From the NCBI GenBank assembly GCA_963771845.1, contig CAVYVC010000038.1, positions 1 through 64,000 of the forward strand: a DNA stretch of 64,000 bases. The letters run 5' to 3'. The translations under genes and the position numbers were made by a program. The notes under the pieces were generated by a model. It was not told where the DNA came from and made no database searches. It saw only the letters and a list, made by a program, of their open reading frames with translations. Below are positions 28,414 to 37,085 of this stretch, in pieces (positions within the stretch are counted from its first letter, which is position 1; every line of letters begins with the position of its first letter). Origin of the DNA: VAZQ01 sp963771845 (GTDB lineage: Bacteria; Pseudomonadota; Alphaproteobacteria; Rhizobiales; Xanthobacteraceae).

Positions 28414-29141
28414 CGCGTATTCGCCGCGGACGCTACTGCATTGATCGGCCCGGTATCTCCCTGGGCGGAGACGGAAATGGATGCACCGGCCGCAAAACCG
28501 CCGGCCGGTTTGGTCCAGCTCATCGCCGATTTTCCGAGCACGTAACCCGCAAGCCCATTGCCGAATGAAACAGTCTTTCCCTGCCCGTCGCGAAGCACAA
28601 GCGAGGCAATGCGGATGCGGCGCTCACCCGTGTTGCGTGCCGTTATCTTGAGCTTTCCACCGTTAACCGCCACCGACCATACGAGGCTCGCGGTGCTCCG
28701 ATCGGCAGCGCCGAAGAAAACGGGAATCGAGTAGCGCACCAGGAGATTAACGGCATTGCCCTTCTGCTGCGCGCCTTCGGGGAGTTGATCTACCAGGACG
28801 CGGTAGCTCTCCTCGCCGCTCACCGGGCGCTTGGTCACACGCACCACGCGCACAACGTAGTTGGATTTCGGGGCTAATTTGGCCGCCGGTGGGCTTGCCA
28901 CCACGTCGTCGCTTGGCTCAAGATTTTCCTTGCCGTCGACCTGCGACCAGCGAAAGACACGGATCTGCGCGTTGATCGGTGTCGCGCCCTCATTGCGCAG
29001 CGTTATGATCGAGGCGGCGCCCGGTGCGGTGAGATCGATGAGAACGGGCTCGACCTGAAGCGAGCCAGCACGCGCTCCGATGCTCGCGGCCAGCACGACG
29101 ACAGCGGCAAAAACTATTCTCACGACGGATAGTGACATCAT
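28410..29141 (-). CDS. Periplasmic pilus chaperone (PapD/CsuC-like)
   Basis: About 243 residues. The ATGATG at 29136-29141 follows AAGGGGG; the longer frame to 29183 lacks such a site. Signal peptide to IGARAG, then two immunoglobulin-like domains. Domain 1 includes LQVEPVLIDLTAPGAASIIT, INAQIRVFRWSQVDGKENLE, and YVVRVVRVTKRPVSGEESYR with the basic pair expected to grip the subunit C-terminus. VNLLVRYSIPVFFG is the edge strand. It folds SCPU subunits by donor-strand complementation and passes them to the usher. It lies between usher and tip genes, with a 206-bp gap from the usher stop. Confidence 0.9.
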   Translation of the reverse strand: MMSLSVVRIVFAAVVVLAASIGARAGSLQVEPVLIDLTAPGAASIITLRNEGATPINAQIRVFRWSQVDGKENLEPSDDVVASPPAAKLAPKSNYVVRVVRVTKRPVSGEESYRVLVDQLPEGAQQKGNAVNLLVRYSIPVFFGAADRSTASLVWSVAVNGGKLKITARNTGERRIRIASLVLRDGQGKTVSFGNGLAGYVLGKSAMSWTKPAGGFAAGASISVSAQGDTGPINAVASAANTR

Positions 29142-29347
29142 TGCCCCCTTGCTCTTCCCCATGCGGCAGTCGCCGCGGCGCATTTTATTAAAACGCAGCG
29201 CATTCGAGACGGCGCTCCAACCGCCGCTCCTGCCGGTATTTTCCCGACGTGCTAACGATCAATTCAGCATAAACTTCGCTGCCGTCGAGCAGAACGGGCC
29301 ATGTCCGCCGCTCCGCTTCACTTCGCAGGGCCAGGATCAGCGCAGCT

Positions 29348-31804
29348 TCAGCGACAGGTGATGGGAATGATCACCTGCTCGTTCGCGTGTGGGGAGTAGG
29401 CGAATGTGGCGCGGCACTCGCGATCCACCAATGTGGCGATCAAATTGTTTTGGGGCCCAAGTCCCTGCACGTATGCCCGGCCGTCATACCCAATAACGAA
29501 ATCCCCGCCGCCCTCGATCTTGCCCGCCGTCCCGGGAGCGAGCGGCTTGCCGTCCGCTCCGCTCACGACAAGAACTGCCGAGCGCGTGTCGGTGCGCACG
29601 GCGAAATTGACGCGCATGCCGGAGCGGTCGGCGGGCGCAACGACGTCCTGGGTGGTGGTGATCTCCGCATCGACCGGCAGGTTGCGCGTATCGATGGCGA
29701 TCTTGTTCTTCTGATACGACCGCAATCCTGTCACCAGCGCCCGGCCGTTCGCATCCGTAAAGCCGACCGAGCGATTCTCATGCAAGACTTCAACGCCCGG
29801 CACGCCGGTATCGATCACTGCAAATGCGTCGTCGATCCGATTGGCAAAAAACACGCCGTTGCCCATCGTGACCAGGGCGCCTTCGACCTCAGCGGTCGCC
29901 CGTGCTCCGCTGTCCACCTGGCGCACCCCAACCTCGGTCCGTGCATATGAGGAACGGTAGGCAACCGCTCCGCCGCGATCAGGAACGGCGCCTTCGCTGT
30001 CATGCAAGCGCCAGCCGAAACTGCCGGGCTTCTGACCGAGCGGCTTTACAGCATCGGTCGTGACGTTGAGCCCCGTCCTGTCGCGGGACACCGCGCTCGT
30101 GCCCAGAGCGCCTCCTCCAAGTGGGATGGAAAGGCCGGCCAGGATGCCGCAATTCTTCCGGTCCGTAATGTCCGCATAGGCAGTCGCAAACACGGTCGCG
30201 CCGAACGGAAGCCCGCGCGACCACGATGCAGAAAGGATGTTTGAGAGCTTGCCGCCCGCGTCCTCCAAATGAATGAAGCTCACGCTCAAAGTCGACAAAT
30301 CGAACGGAAGCGGCAGGCCGACGGAAATGCGATCGAGCGCCTTGGGTGTTCGAGCGCCGAACCATAAACTTCCCGGTATCGGCCCAAGTGGAACGATAGG
30401 GCCAAGGAGCGGACCCGTAAGCCCAGTTCCCGTAAGGAGAACCTGCGGATCAGGCAATGTGGGCCTGAACAGCCGTGCGGTAACAGAAGCCAGATCATCG
30501 TAGGAACCGAAAGTCCGCTGTGAGCTGATCTGCATGGTTATTCCACGAAACGCGGTTTCATACGCAACATAGCCCTGCCATCCGAAACCACCGTTGTAGT
30601 GACTTGCGGCCAAAGCCGCCGAGGCAACCCCGAAGCTCCCGGTGCGCATGGCCGCGCCCGCTCCCGCGTTTACGAGGCCAGCTCCCGTTTCCGCGTGCCC
30701 CTCGAAGGTGAGCCAATCCAGGACGCCCCATCGTCCCGTCCCTGAACCGGCGAATGTTGGGAAATAGGTGTCGCTCGTCGTCCCGTAGGAGAGCCGCGGC
30801 ATGCCCGCCTCGAGCGAGAAGTCGAAAAGTCCGGGCGCGAGCAGTTTGGGTGAAACATAAAACGGCAGATTGGTAACTGTTTCCCGACCGGAAGCGTCCC
30901 GCAGCACGACGCGGGCCGTACCGGCGCCGGTGAGCGCGGGGACGTTGCTGATGCGATAAGGTCCGCTTTCGACTTGCTGGGACGATGTCCTCACATTATT
31001 GACAAACACATCGACAGTGGATGGGACCGCGGCGCTGCCGGCCGCGGAGGGGAGCGGCAACGTGACGAGGTCGGGACGCAGGCCAAAATTGCGCTGCATC
31101 TGCAACCCGCCAATGCGGATCGGCCGCGTCCATGCCAGCGCGCCGCTGATCTCGTCGCCCACGCGATAGGTGGTCAGCGTCTCCTGGTTGGAATAGGCCC
31201 AGGTGGTGTCGAGCCGCAGCACATTGAACTGGCTGGAAAATGAGTTGCGCAGAATCCCCGTCTGGCTCAGCGTGCCAAAGGGCGTGAAAACGCGGCCGTC
31301 CAGCGTCGCCGAGGCTCCACTGTACACAAACGAGCGCGGCGCCCACTGCCCCGATGTCGTCGCTGCATACAAATCGTAGTTCAGAACAGCCCCGTAATCC
31401 GCGTGCGCCGCGAGTTGCTCCTTCGGCTGCCCCGATGCATCGAGCTCTCTGCGCATGAGCAACTCGTCGCCGACGCTTATGTATATCTGCTGGGTTGCCT
31501 CGTCATACCGGTAGGACAGGCCAACCACCTCATCGAGGACGATGAGCTGATCGGGCGAGGCGTAGCCACGCGGCTTGAGCCCGATCTCCTCAAGCTCGGC
31601 GCGTTTTGCCGCAATCTTGCGTCTCTGAATCAGATCGAAGGCGCCGATCAGGTGCGTGGGAGTCTGATTGATGAATACTTCGAGCTGGAGTGGACACAGA
31701 TCGTCCGGGGCGGAAATGGCCCGCCCGGATGTTGATGCAAGCGCGACCGCCAGGAGCAACCCGGCCAGGCTGCGCCCTGCGCCGATGGATCTCAGCCACT
31801 GCAT
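29348..31804 (-). CDS. Outer-membrane usher (FimD/PapC superfamily, archaic type)
   Basis: About 818 residues from the ATG at 31804, with GGAG eight bases upstream; a GTG at 31822 is the alternative. Signal peptide to AISA. The N-terminal domain begins CPLQLEVFINQTPTHLIGAF. The 24-strand barrel has the usher signature YRISNVPALTGAGTARVVLRDASGRE, with a plug domain around PSTVDVFVNNVRT. The C-terminal part contains TGVPGVEVLHENRSVGFTDA and ends CRATFAYSPHANEQ. It forms the secretion pore and assembles the pilus. In the Acinetobacter csu operon the chaperone precedes the usher; here the usher comes first. Confidence 0.93.
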   Translation of the reverse strand: MQWLRSIGAGRSLAGLLLAVALASTSGRAISAPDDLCPLQLEVFINQTPTHLIGAFDLIQRRKIAAKRAELEEIGLKPRGYASPDQLIVLDEVVGLSYRYDEATQQIYISVGDELLMRRELDASGQPKEQLAAHADYGAVLNYDLYAATTSGQWAPRSFVYSGASATLDGRVFTPFGTLSQTGILRNSFSSQFNVLRLDTTWAYSNQETLTTYRVGDEISGALAWTRPIRIGGLQMQRNFGLRPDLVTLPLPSAAGSAAVPSTVDVFVNNVRTSSQQVESGPYRISNVPALTGAGTARVVLRDASGRETVTNLPFYVSPKLLAPGLFDFSLEAGMPRLSYGTTSDTYFPTFAGSGTGRWGVLDWLTFEGHAETGAGLVNAGAGAAMRTGSFGVASAALAASHYNGGFGWQGYVAYETAFRGITMQISSQRTFGSYDDLASVTARLFRPTLPDPQVLLTGTGLTGPLLGPIVPLGPIPGSLWFGARTPKALDRISVGLPLPFDLSTLSVSFIHLEDAGGKLSNILSASWSRGLPFGATVFATAYADITDRKNCGILAGLSIPLGGGALGTSAVSRDRTGLNVTTDAVKPLGQKPGSFGWRLHDSEGAVPDRGGAVAYRSSYARTEVGVRQVDSGARATAEVEGALVTMGNGVFFANRIDDAFAVIDTGVPGVEVLHENRSVGFTDANGRALVTGLRSYQKNKIAIDTRNLPVDAEITTTQDVVAPADRSGMRVNFAVRTDTRSAVLVVSGADGKPLAPGTAGKIEGGGDFVIGYDGRAYVQGLGPQNNLIATLVDRECRATFAYSPHANEQVIIPITCR

Positions 31805-31968
31805 GGATTGCGGCTCCGCCACGCGCGTGCGCGGAGGTCGCGATTGATCGGACGACTACCGAAATGCCGGCTGCTGCGGTGACGAGCGGATGCGCGGTCT
31901 TAGACTAGCGTGTCGCTGCACCCGTCAGCCTATGCAGCAGGCCGAAATCGGCCAGCCGCGAGGCCCGA

Positions 31969-32487
31969 TCAATACGTGACAGTGACCGTGATCGTATCGG
32001 TGTAGGTCGCGGCGGCCGGCGTGGTCTGCACCGGAACGCGGCCATAAACGGTATAACTCTGGGACGCGCCATTGCCCGCCGCCGAGACCGTGTCGGTGCC
32101 TACCGTATTGCCCCACACAGTCGAGCGCCCGCTGTCGCTGTAGAGCGAATAGTTTACGGTGTTGCCACCGTTGCTCATCTTCCGTACCGCGACCGTGGCG
32201 CCGCTGCCGGTACCGGCATCGAGGCCGATATTGTACGGCGTGGCATTGGTGCACTGCACCGCGATCGTCGAAGTATTGTCGACGTTCGCGACGAGCACGC
32301 CCTGGCTGCCGAAATTCAACGTCGCAGCGCTGTTGATGACGCACGAAGCCGTTAGCGTGACCTGCGCGGTGAAGTTCGAGCTCGTGCTCGAGGCATGAGA
32401 TACGTTGGCAGCGCTGAGCAACAGCAACGTCGCCGTGGCGAGCTTCTGCATAGGCCGGCTGAACGCCGGCTCAAACGGATTTAACAT
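31969..32487 (-). CDS. SCPU-domain pilin-like subunit A
   Basis: 172 residues from the ATG at 32487, which follows GGGGGG four bases upstream. Signal peptide ends near NVSHAS. One SCPU domain: VTLTASCVINSAATLNFGSQ, NIGLDAGTGSGATVAVRKMS, YSLYSDSGRSTVWGNTVGTD, and the C-terminal strand TYTDTITVTVTY. Two cysteines, in TASCVIN and VQCTNAT, should form the conserved disulfide. It is very similar to the subunit at 32879-33427. It heads the operon with usher, chaperone and tip gene, and an operator-like palindrome lies about 165 bp upstream. Confidence 0.9.
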   Translation of the reverse strand: MLNPFEPAFSRPMQKLATATLLLLSAANVSHASSTSSNFTAQVTLTASCVINSAATLNFGSQGVLVANVDNTSTIAVQCTNATPYNIGLDAGTGSGATVAVRKMSNGGNTVNYSLYSDSGRSTVWGNTVGTDTVSAAGNGASQSYTVYGRVPVQTTPAAATYTDTITVTVTY

Positions 32488-32651
32488 GACACCCCCCGAA
32501 TTGATCTGCGCGCGCACGCGCAGAACCGTTGCGGAGCTGCAGGCGGCTCTCGCTTTTTTAGCTGCGATTACACCGCCCCGCTCCAATGCCACCCATATAG
32601 AGCGGGTTCATATAAAAGCGGCTTAAGCATCACGATGAACAGGAATTTGTC

Positions 32652-32672
32652 GCGTCAGTCTTTTCCTGACGC
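32652..32672. promoter_or_regulatory. Palindromic operator-like site 1 (GCGTCAG-N7-CTGACGC)
   Basis: A perfect 7-bp inverted repeat around a 7-bp AT-rich spacer, upstream of the SCPU-A/usher/chaperone operon. The same GTCAG-N7-CTGAC pattern occurs at 33543-33559 and 37108-37126. Size and symmetry fit a dimer of a NarL/LuxR-type response regulator, which is encoded 1.4 kb away. Binding is inferred. Confidence 0.7.
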
Positions 32673-32803
32673 TGTAACCACAAAATGGCTTGCGCATACG
32701 CGCCAAAGATACGCAGTTAGGCCCACGCAGGTCGGCCATTTGCTAAACACGCAGTGTACGGATTGGCACGACTTTCGCGCATCGTGCCTTTTGTAATAGC
32801 GGT

Positions 32804-32840
32804 CCAAAAAGAGTGCCCCGCGGCGCCAGGGCCGCGGGGC
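32804..32840 (-). terminator. Rho-independent terminator of the SCPU-B gene
   Basis: A perfect 10-bp GC stem, GCCCCGCGGC with GCCGCGGGGC (32815-32840), around a 6-base loop. On the minus strand it is followed by ACTCTTTTT, giving the U-tract. It lies about 40 bp beyond the SCPU-B stop and so separates that gene from the next pilus operon. Confidence 0.88.
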
Positions 32841-32878
32841 ATGAGACTGGAGAGAATTTCCCCCCGCTACAGAGAGGC

Positions 32879-33427
32879 TCAATAGGTCACGGTGACCGTA
32901 ATCGTGTCCGTATAGGTCGCGGCCGCAGGCGTGGTCTGCGGCGGGACGCGGCCGTAAACCGTGTAACTCTGCGAAGCGCCGTTGCCGGTACCTGATACTG
33001 TATTCGTGCCCACGGTGTTTCCCCACACCGTCGCGCGTCCGCTGTCGCTATAGAGCGAGTAATTGATGGTGTTGGCGCCGTTGGTCATCTTACGGATCGT
33101 AACGGTGGCGCCGCTACCGGTACCCGCATCAAGGCCGATGTTGTACGGCGTGGTGTTGGTGCATTGCACCTGAACCGTAGAGCTGTTGTCCACATTTGCG
33201 ACAAGCACGCCCTGGCTCCCGAAATTGAGCGTCGAAGCGCTGTTGATCACGCAGGAGGAAGTCACAGTCATTTGCACCGTAAAGGTCGCGGTCGTGGTGG
33301 CTGCGGTCGCCGGATCGCTGAGCGCTCCAACAAGCAACCAAGCGCAAGCATATTTCAGCTTCCACCGCGTTCTGTTCAGTTGCGACGACGCGTTGCATCC
33401 TAACCCCTGTAAATTCGATGTGCGCAA
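32879..33427 (-). CDS. SCPU-domain pilin-like subunit B
   Basis: 182 residues if begun at TTG 33427, with AGGATT upstream. A basic n-region (NRTRWKLKYACAWLLVGALS) and cleavage near PATAA make a plausible signal peptide. An ATG at 33398 with a better ribosome-binding site lies in another frame and would need a one-base shift. The single SCPU domain is nearly the same as subunit A: SSCVINSASTLNFGSQGVLV, NTTPYNIGLDAGTGSGATV, SLYSDSGRATVWGNTVGTNT, TYTDTITVTVTY. It is a separate unit, with its own upstream palindrome and its own terminator. It is probably a major or alternative shaft subunit. Confidence 0.88.
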   Translation of the reverse strand: MRTSNLQGLGCNASSQLNRTRWKLKYACAWLLVGALSDPATAATTTATFTVQMTVTSSCVINSASTLNFGSQGVLVANVDNSSTVQVQCTNTTPYNIGLDAGTGSGATVTIRKMTNGANTINYSLYSDSGRATVWGNTVGTNTVSGTGNGASQSYTVYGRVPPQTTPAAATYTDTITVTVTY

Positions 33428-33504
33428 GTCGATTAATCCTAACGGATGTTTGCGTATGTTAGATTCTTCGATCGGCCGAGCTCGATCTAACGGAATTGAT
33501 CTAA

Positions 33505-33559
33505 ATTGTACTTAACAATGCGGGCCACAGGAGGTCTGTGCGGTCAGTATTTTCCTGAC
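33505..33559 (-). promoter_or_regulatory. SCPU-B promoter candidate with operator-like site 2
   Basis: GTCAG-N7-CTGAC lies at 33543-33559, spacer TATTTTC. On the minus strand, 32 bp further on, TACAAT (33505-33510) is a good -10 box with no good -35, as expected for an activator-dependent promoter. The site would lie just upstream of the -35 position. On the plus strand the same palindrome is 172 bp before the small gene at 33732. Confidence 0.6.
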
Positions 33560-33731
33560 GCGATAACCTCAATATTCTTTTGCGCCGCGCGCCTCGTCGA
33601 TTTTTTGGGCCCGGCCTCTTAATTGCTGCCCTCCGCTTTCAGCGGCGGCAGCCTTCTCCGGACTGACCCACACGTCCCATTCCGGGACGGCAATCGTCGC
33701 ATGAGCTCATTCGTCATAACCGGAAAAGCAC

Positions 33732-34019
33732 ATGTCCCGATTAGCCGTATTACTCGTTTTACTGCTGTATCCGTGCGTTCTATTCGCCGGACAAGCGACC
33801 ACACAATTTCAGGTGGGCATCACGATTACGGGCCAGCAGGCAGCGCCTGCCGGAGGTTCAGCTGCCCAACCGCAGGCGCCGGCTTTTGGGAAGCCGGCCA
33901 CATCGGGGAGTGCTTCGGCGGCGAAGCGCGCGCATTCCTGCACGAAGCGAGTGCGCGGCTTCGATCCGATCAGCGGCGCGTATTTTGTCAGGACGATCAA
34001 GACAACCAACTGCCGTTAA
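33732..34019 (+). CDS. Small exported protein divergent from SCPU-B
   Basis: 95 residues. A strong signal peptide (MSRLAVLLVLLLYPCVLFAG) is followed by TTQFQVGITITGQQ, which resembles the first strand of the neighbouring SCPU subunits. A Pro/Ala/Gly linker then leads to HSCTKRVRGFDPISGAYFVR, ending TTNC. The C-terminal Cys...Cys segment with DPxSGxY recalls small rhizobial cell-envelope proteins such as BA14K, but only weakly. It is too short to be a complete SCPU subunit. Being divergent from SCPU-B and sharing the intergenic palindrome, it may belong to the same regulon. Function unknown. Confidence 0.65.
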   Translation: MSRLAVLLVLLLYPCVLFAGQATTQFQVGITITGQQAAPAGGSAAQPQAPAFGKPATSGSASAAKRAHSCTKRVRGFDPISGAYFVRTIKTTNCR

Positions 34020-34104
34020 CTGAATCACTCTTCTTCCGCTCGTCGCTGCGAAAGCGCGGCCCAGTCGTTTTGTGGATTGCCGGTTGCGAAAATGAGCGGA
34101 CTAA

Positions 34105-34758
34105 TCAGATATCCGAGAGCCAGCCCTCTGCCGAGGCGTAGCGCACAAGTTCAGCGCGCGTCTTCAGTCCCAGTTTCTCCACGCCCCTCGATTTATAGGT
34201 CTCAACGGATTTAACGCCGACATCGAGCCGGCGGGCAATCTCCTTGTTCGTATAACCAATCGCGACCAGTCTCAGAACTTCGCACTCACGGTCCGTAAGT
34301 GCATGCCCGCCCGAGTTAGCCGGGCCTGCGCGCTTCGGACTTGAATCGAACATGTAGTTCGCGACGGCCGGATCGACGTAAAGTCCTCCCACGAGCACCG
34401 CGCGTATGGCTTGAACGAAGTTCTCCGCCGCGGATCTCTTCAGCAGATAGCCTCGCACGCCTGCGTCAATGGCCTGCCGCAGATAGGCACGGTCTTCGTG
34501 CAGCGTCAGGACCAGGATGCGAACCGACGGTATTTCCTTGGCAATGCGCCGGCTCAATGCAATCCCGTTAAGGCCGGGCATGGATATGTCGATCACCGCC
34601 ACGTCGGGCTTCTGTTCGCGAACGAGCTTCAATGTCTCGGGGCCGGAAAGCGCCTCGCCGACGAGTTCAAAATCGTTCTCGGCCAAGATGAGATTACGCA
34701 AGCCGTTCAGCACGATCGGATGATCGTCCGCCAGCACAATGCGTTTTGGTTCGCTCAC
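34105..34758 (-). CDS. LuxR/NarL-family response regulator
   Basis: 217 residues from GTG 34758, which overlaps the kinase stop by 4 bases (GTGA) with GGAGGG upstream. The receiver domain begins KRIVLADDHPIVLNGLRNLI with the acidic pair, the phospho-Asp is in VAVIDISMPGLNG, and T and K sites are in LVLTLHEDRAYL and GYLLKRSAAENF. A linker leads to a LuxR helix-turn-helix (LTDRECEVLRLVAIGYTNKE, DVGVKSVETYKSRGVEKLGL). As assembled it is fused to the kinase in one 983-residue frame, which I attribute to an extra base near 34825. It is the obvious candidate to bind the three palindromes around it. Confidence 0.88.
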   Translation of the reverse strand: MSEPKRIVLADDHPIVLNGLRNLILAENDFELVGEALSGPETLKLVREQKPDVAVIDISMPGLNGIALSRRIAKEIPSVRILVLTLHEDRAYLRQAIDAGVRGYLLKRSAAENFVQAIRAVLVGGLYVDPAVANYMFDSSPKRAGPANSGGHALTDRECEVLRLVAIGYTNKEIARRLDVGVKSVETYKSRGVEKLGLKTRAELVRYASAEGWLSDI

Positions 34759-37056
34759 GCCGCCCTCCGCGCCACAGCGACAGGAATGCGGGCGAAAACC
34801 GTCGTGCCTGCCCCAGCCGAGGATTTCAACTTCAAGCTCCCCGCCGATAAGTGAGAGCCTCTCGCGCATTCCCGCAATACCAAGCCCGCCGTTGAGACTG
34901 CCTTCCTCCCGCGCCGGCACATCATGAAATCCGCAACCATCGTCTTCGATCATCAGCCGCAAGCATCCCCCCATGCGCTCGATCACGATGCTCACCGACG
35001 TCGAATTCTCCGCGTGCTTGGCAATGTTGTTCAAGGCTTCTTGCACGACGCGGTAGATGGTTGTCCGCGCCTCGTCGGGCAGCTCATCGAGCTTGGCATC
35101 TGCGCAATGGAAGTCGGCCGCGATGCAGTATTGCGCGCTCCAGTCGGCGATGTAGTTGGCAAGCGCCGTCGCAAGTCCAAGCTCATCAATGGAGGCCGGC
35201 CGCAATTCCCAGGCAATCCGATGCAGCGACTTTCCCATCTGGTCCATCTGCTTGCGCAAAAGGCGCAGCCGCTCGCGGTCGTTTTCGTCCACCAAAGTCT
35301 CCACCCACTTCAGCTCGAGCATTGCCGCCGTGAGACTCTGGCCCGTTTGGTCGTGAAGATCGCGCGCCAGCCGCAGTCTCTCCTGCTCCTGCGCGTGCAT
35401 GATGCGGCGGCGAAGATCATCGCGTTCGCCAAGCGCGGCGGCAAGCCGCAGCTCGGCGAGCTTGCGCACCGAGATATCGACCACGGTCACCATGACCGAG
35501 TTCCTGTCGCCGTTCTTGACCGGGCTCAATCCGATCTCGACCCGAAATTCGGTGCCATCCTTCCGCTGCGCAAACAGCTCACGGCCAGCGCCCATGGGAC
35601 GTGCTTGCGGAGCGCGCATGAACGACGTCCTGAAACTTGCGTGCTCTTTGCGCGCCCGCTCGGGCACGAGCATGTCCATGTCGGCGCCGACGAGCTCGCT
35701 GCGCGCATAACCAAACAGGGTCTCCGCTGCCGCATTGAGCAGCGATATGCGCCCATTCGCATCGACCACAATCACTCCATTGGGTGAGGATTCAAAAAGG
35801 GCCTGGAATTCATCCCTTATGTTGCGCTCCTTGGCCACTGCCTGGTCGCGCTCGTTCGAGCGCTGCTCGATGAGCCTGCGCGCAGCCACGAGCGCCTGGC
35901 CCAGCTCGTGGGCTTCCTGGATGTCGATGGGCGGCACGGCCACCGGCACGGGGGAGCCCAGCGCAAGAGCGGGAGCGCGCAAGGCGCCAACGGCTCGGCT
36001 GATGCGGCCGCCTATGAGAATCGCGAGGAGGGCGGCGAAAATGAAGAGGAGCAAGGCCGCAGCCGCGTATAAGAGCGCCGTGCGCTCTACCCGCTCAATG
36101 ATGGCAGATATTGGAATGCCGATGGCTGTCGTCCAGCCGGAAAGACTTGAGCGGCTGAAACTGCTGAATACCGGTCTTCCCTCAAGCGTCGTGCCCTCAG
36201 TCATGCCTTCGGGAATTTCCGCCATAGCCCGTAACAGACTTGTGGAGCCTTTCTGGCCAACAGATTCTTCCGGGTTTTGAGTCTGGGCCACGATGGTGCC
36301 GGTGCGGTCCACAATTGCCGCTACCCAGCCGGACGGGATTTTCTGCTTGAGCAGTATCTCGCGGAGACGTTCCGGCCACATGGGCATAGCGATGCCACAG
36401 GACGCCCTACCCTCCACGAATACTGGGACCTCGATGGCGATAACCGGCGTGCGGGTGACGCTGCCGATGAAGAGATCGGAGATGGCTGGCCTGCCGGTCT
36501 CCAATACTTTCTGTAGCAGCCCCGGGCTGCCACGCGGGGGGAGCGGTTCGCCGAGCGGGCGCAGCGTATTAAGAAGCTGCTGCCCGCTCGCAGTAGTGAG
36601 GAGGACGTTGTTCCCCCTGGTGAGGCGCATGGCCGTCTGCGCCTGCACATAGAATTCCGGCAGGTTGCCGGACTGCAGATGCGGCGAGCTGGCAAGCATC
36701 TGCAGCACGGTTTGTATCCCGACGAGTTCTGCATCGATTGCCTGGCCGAGGGCGCGAGCCGTTGCAACGGTGTCCCGTTCGAGACTGGCGCGCTCCTGAT
36801 GATACGAGCGGTCAACAAGCAGTATCGAAACCAGCACGGCCGGGAGCACGCAAACAAGAGCCAGCAAGACGAGCCAGAACCGGACGGAATGGGGGCCGGA
36901 GAGCGGATGGCTCGCCGCATGAATGAGCTCACGTCCCAGAGAGGCCGGCGTTGGCCGAGCCGAGTGATGACGCAAAAACCGAAAGGGAAAATGAACAACA
37001 GAAGCCCCGGAATGAGCCGGGGCTTCTGTCCAGGAATATCGGGCCTCAGACAACAA
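34755..37056 (-). CDS. Sensor histidine kinase (CACHE - PAS - HisKA_3), frameshifted near its end
   Basis: About 767 residues. The first membrane helix is VRFWLVLLALVCVLPAVLVS, followed by a large periplasmic CACHE-like sensor (about 85-325), a second helix (TALLYAAAALLLFIFAALLA) and a PAS domain (FQALFESSPNGVIVVDANGR). The HisKA_3 helix has RLARDLHDQTGQSLTAAMLE, with His as phospho-donor, and the ATPase has DDGCGFHD and GGLGIAGMRERL. GAAATCC at 34820-34827 (minus sense) carries one A too many; without it the protein ends SSAGAGTTVFARIPVAVARR and stops at 34755. The TTG at 37056 is doubtful, because a hairpin lies inside the first codons and the real start may be downstream. Confidence 0.85.
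36998..37029 (-). promoter_or_regulatory. Leader hairpin / possible attenuator of the kinase operon
   Basis: A perfect 13-bp stem, ACAGAAGCCCCGG with CCGGGGCTTCTGT, around a 6-base loop, located 57 bp downstream of the TATAAT box on the minus strand and followed by a U-rich stretch (TGTTCATTTTCCC). It looks like a terminator or attenuator in the mRNA leader. If so, the kinase coding start lies downstream of it. Confidence 0.6.
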
Positions 37057-37085
37057 TCCCGATGCACCGGAATTTTGGCGGCAAT

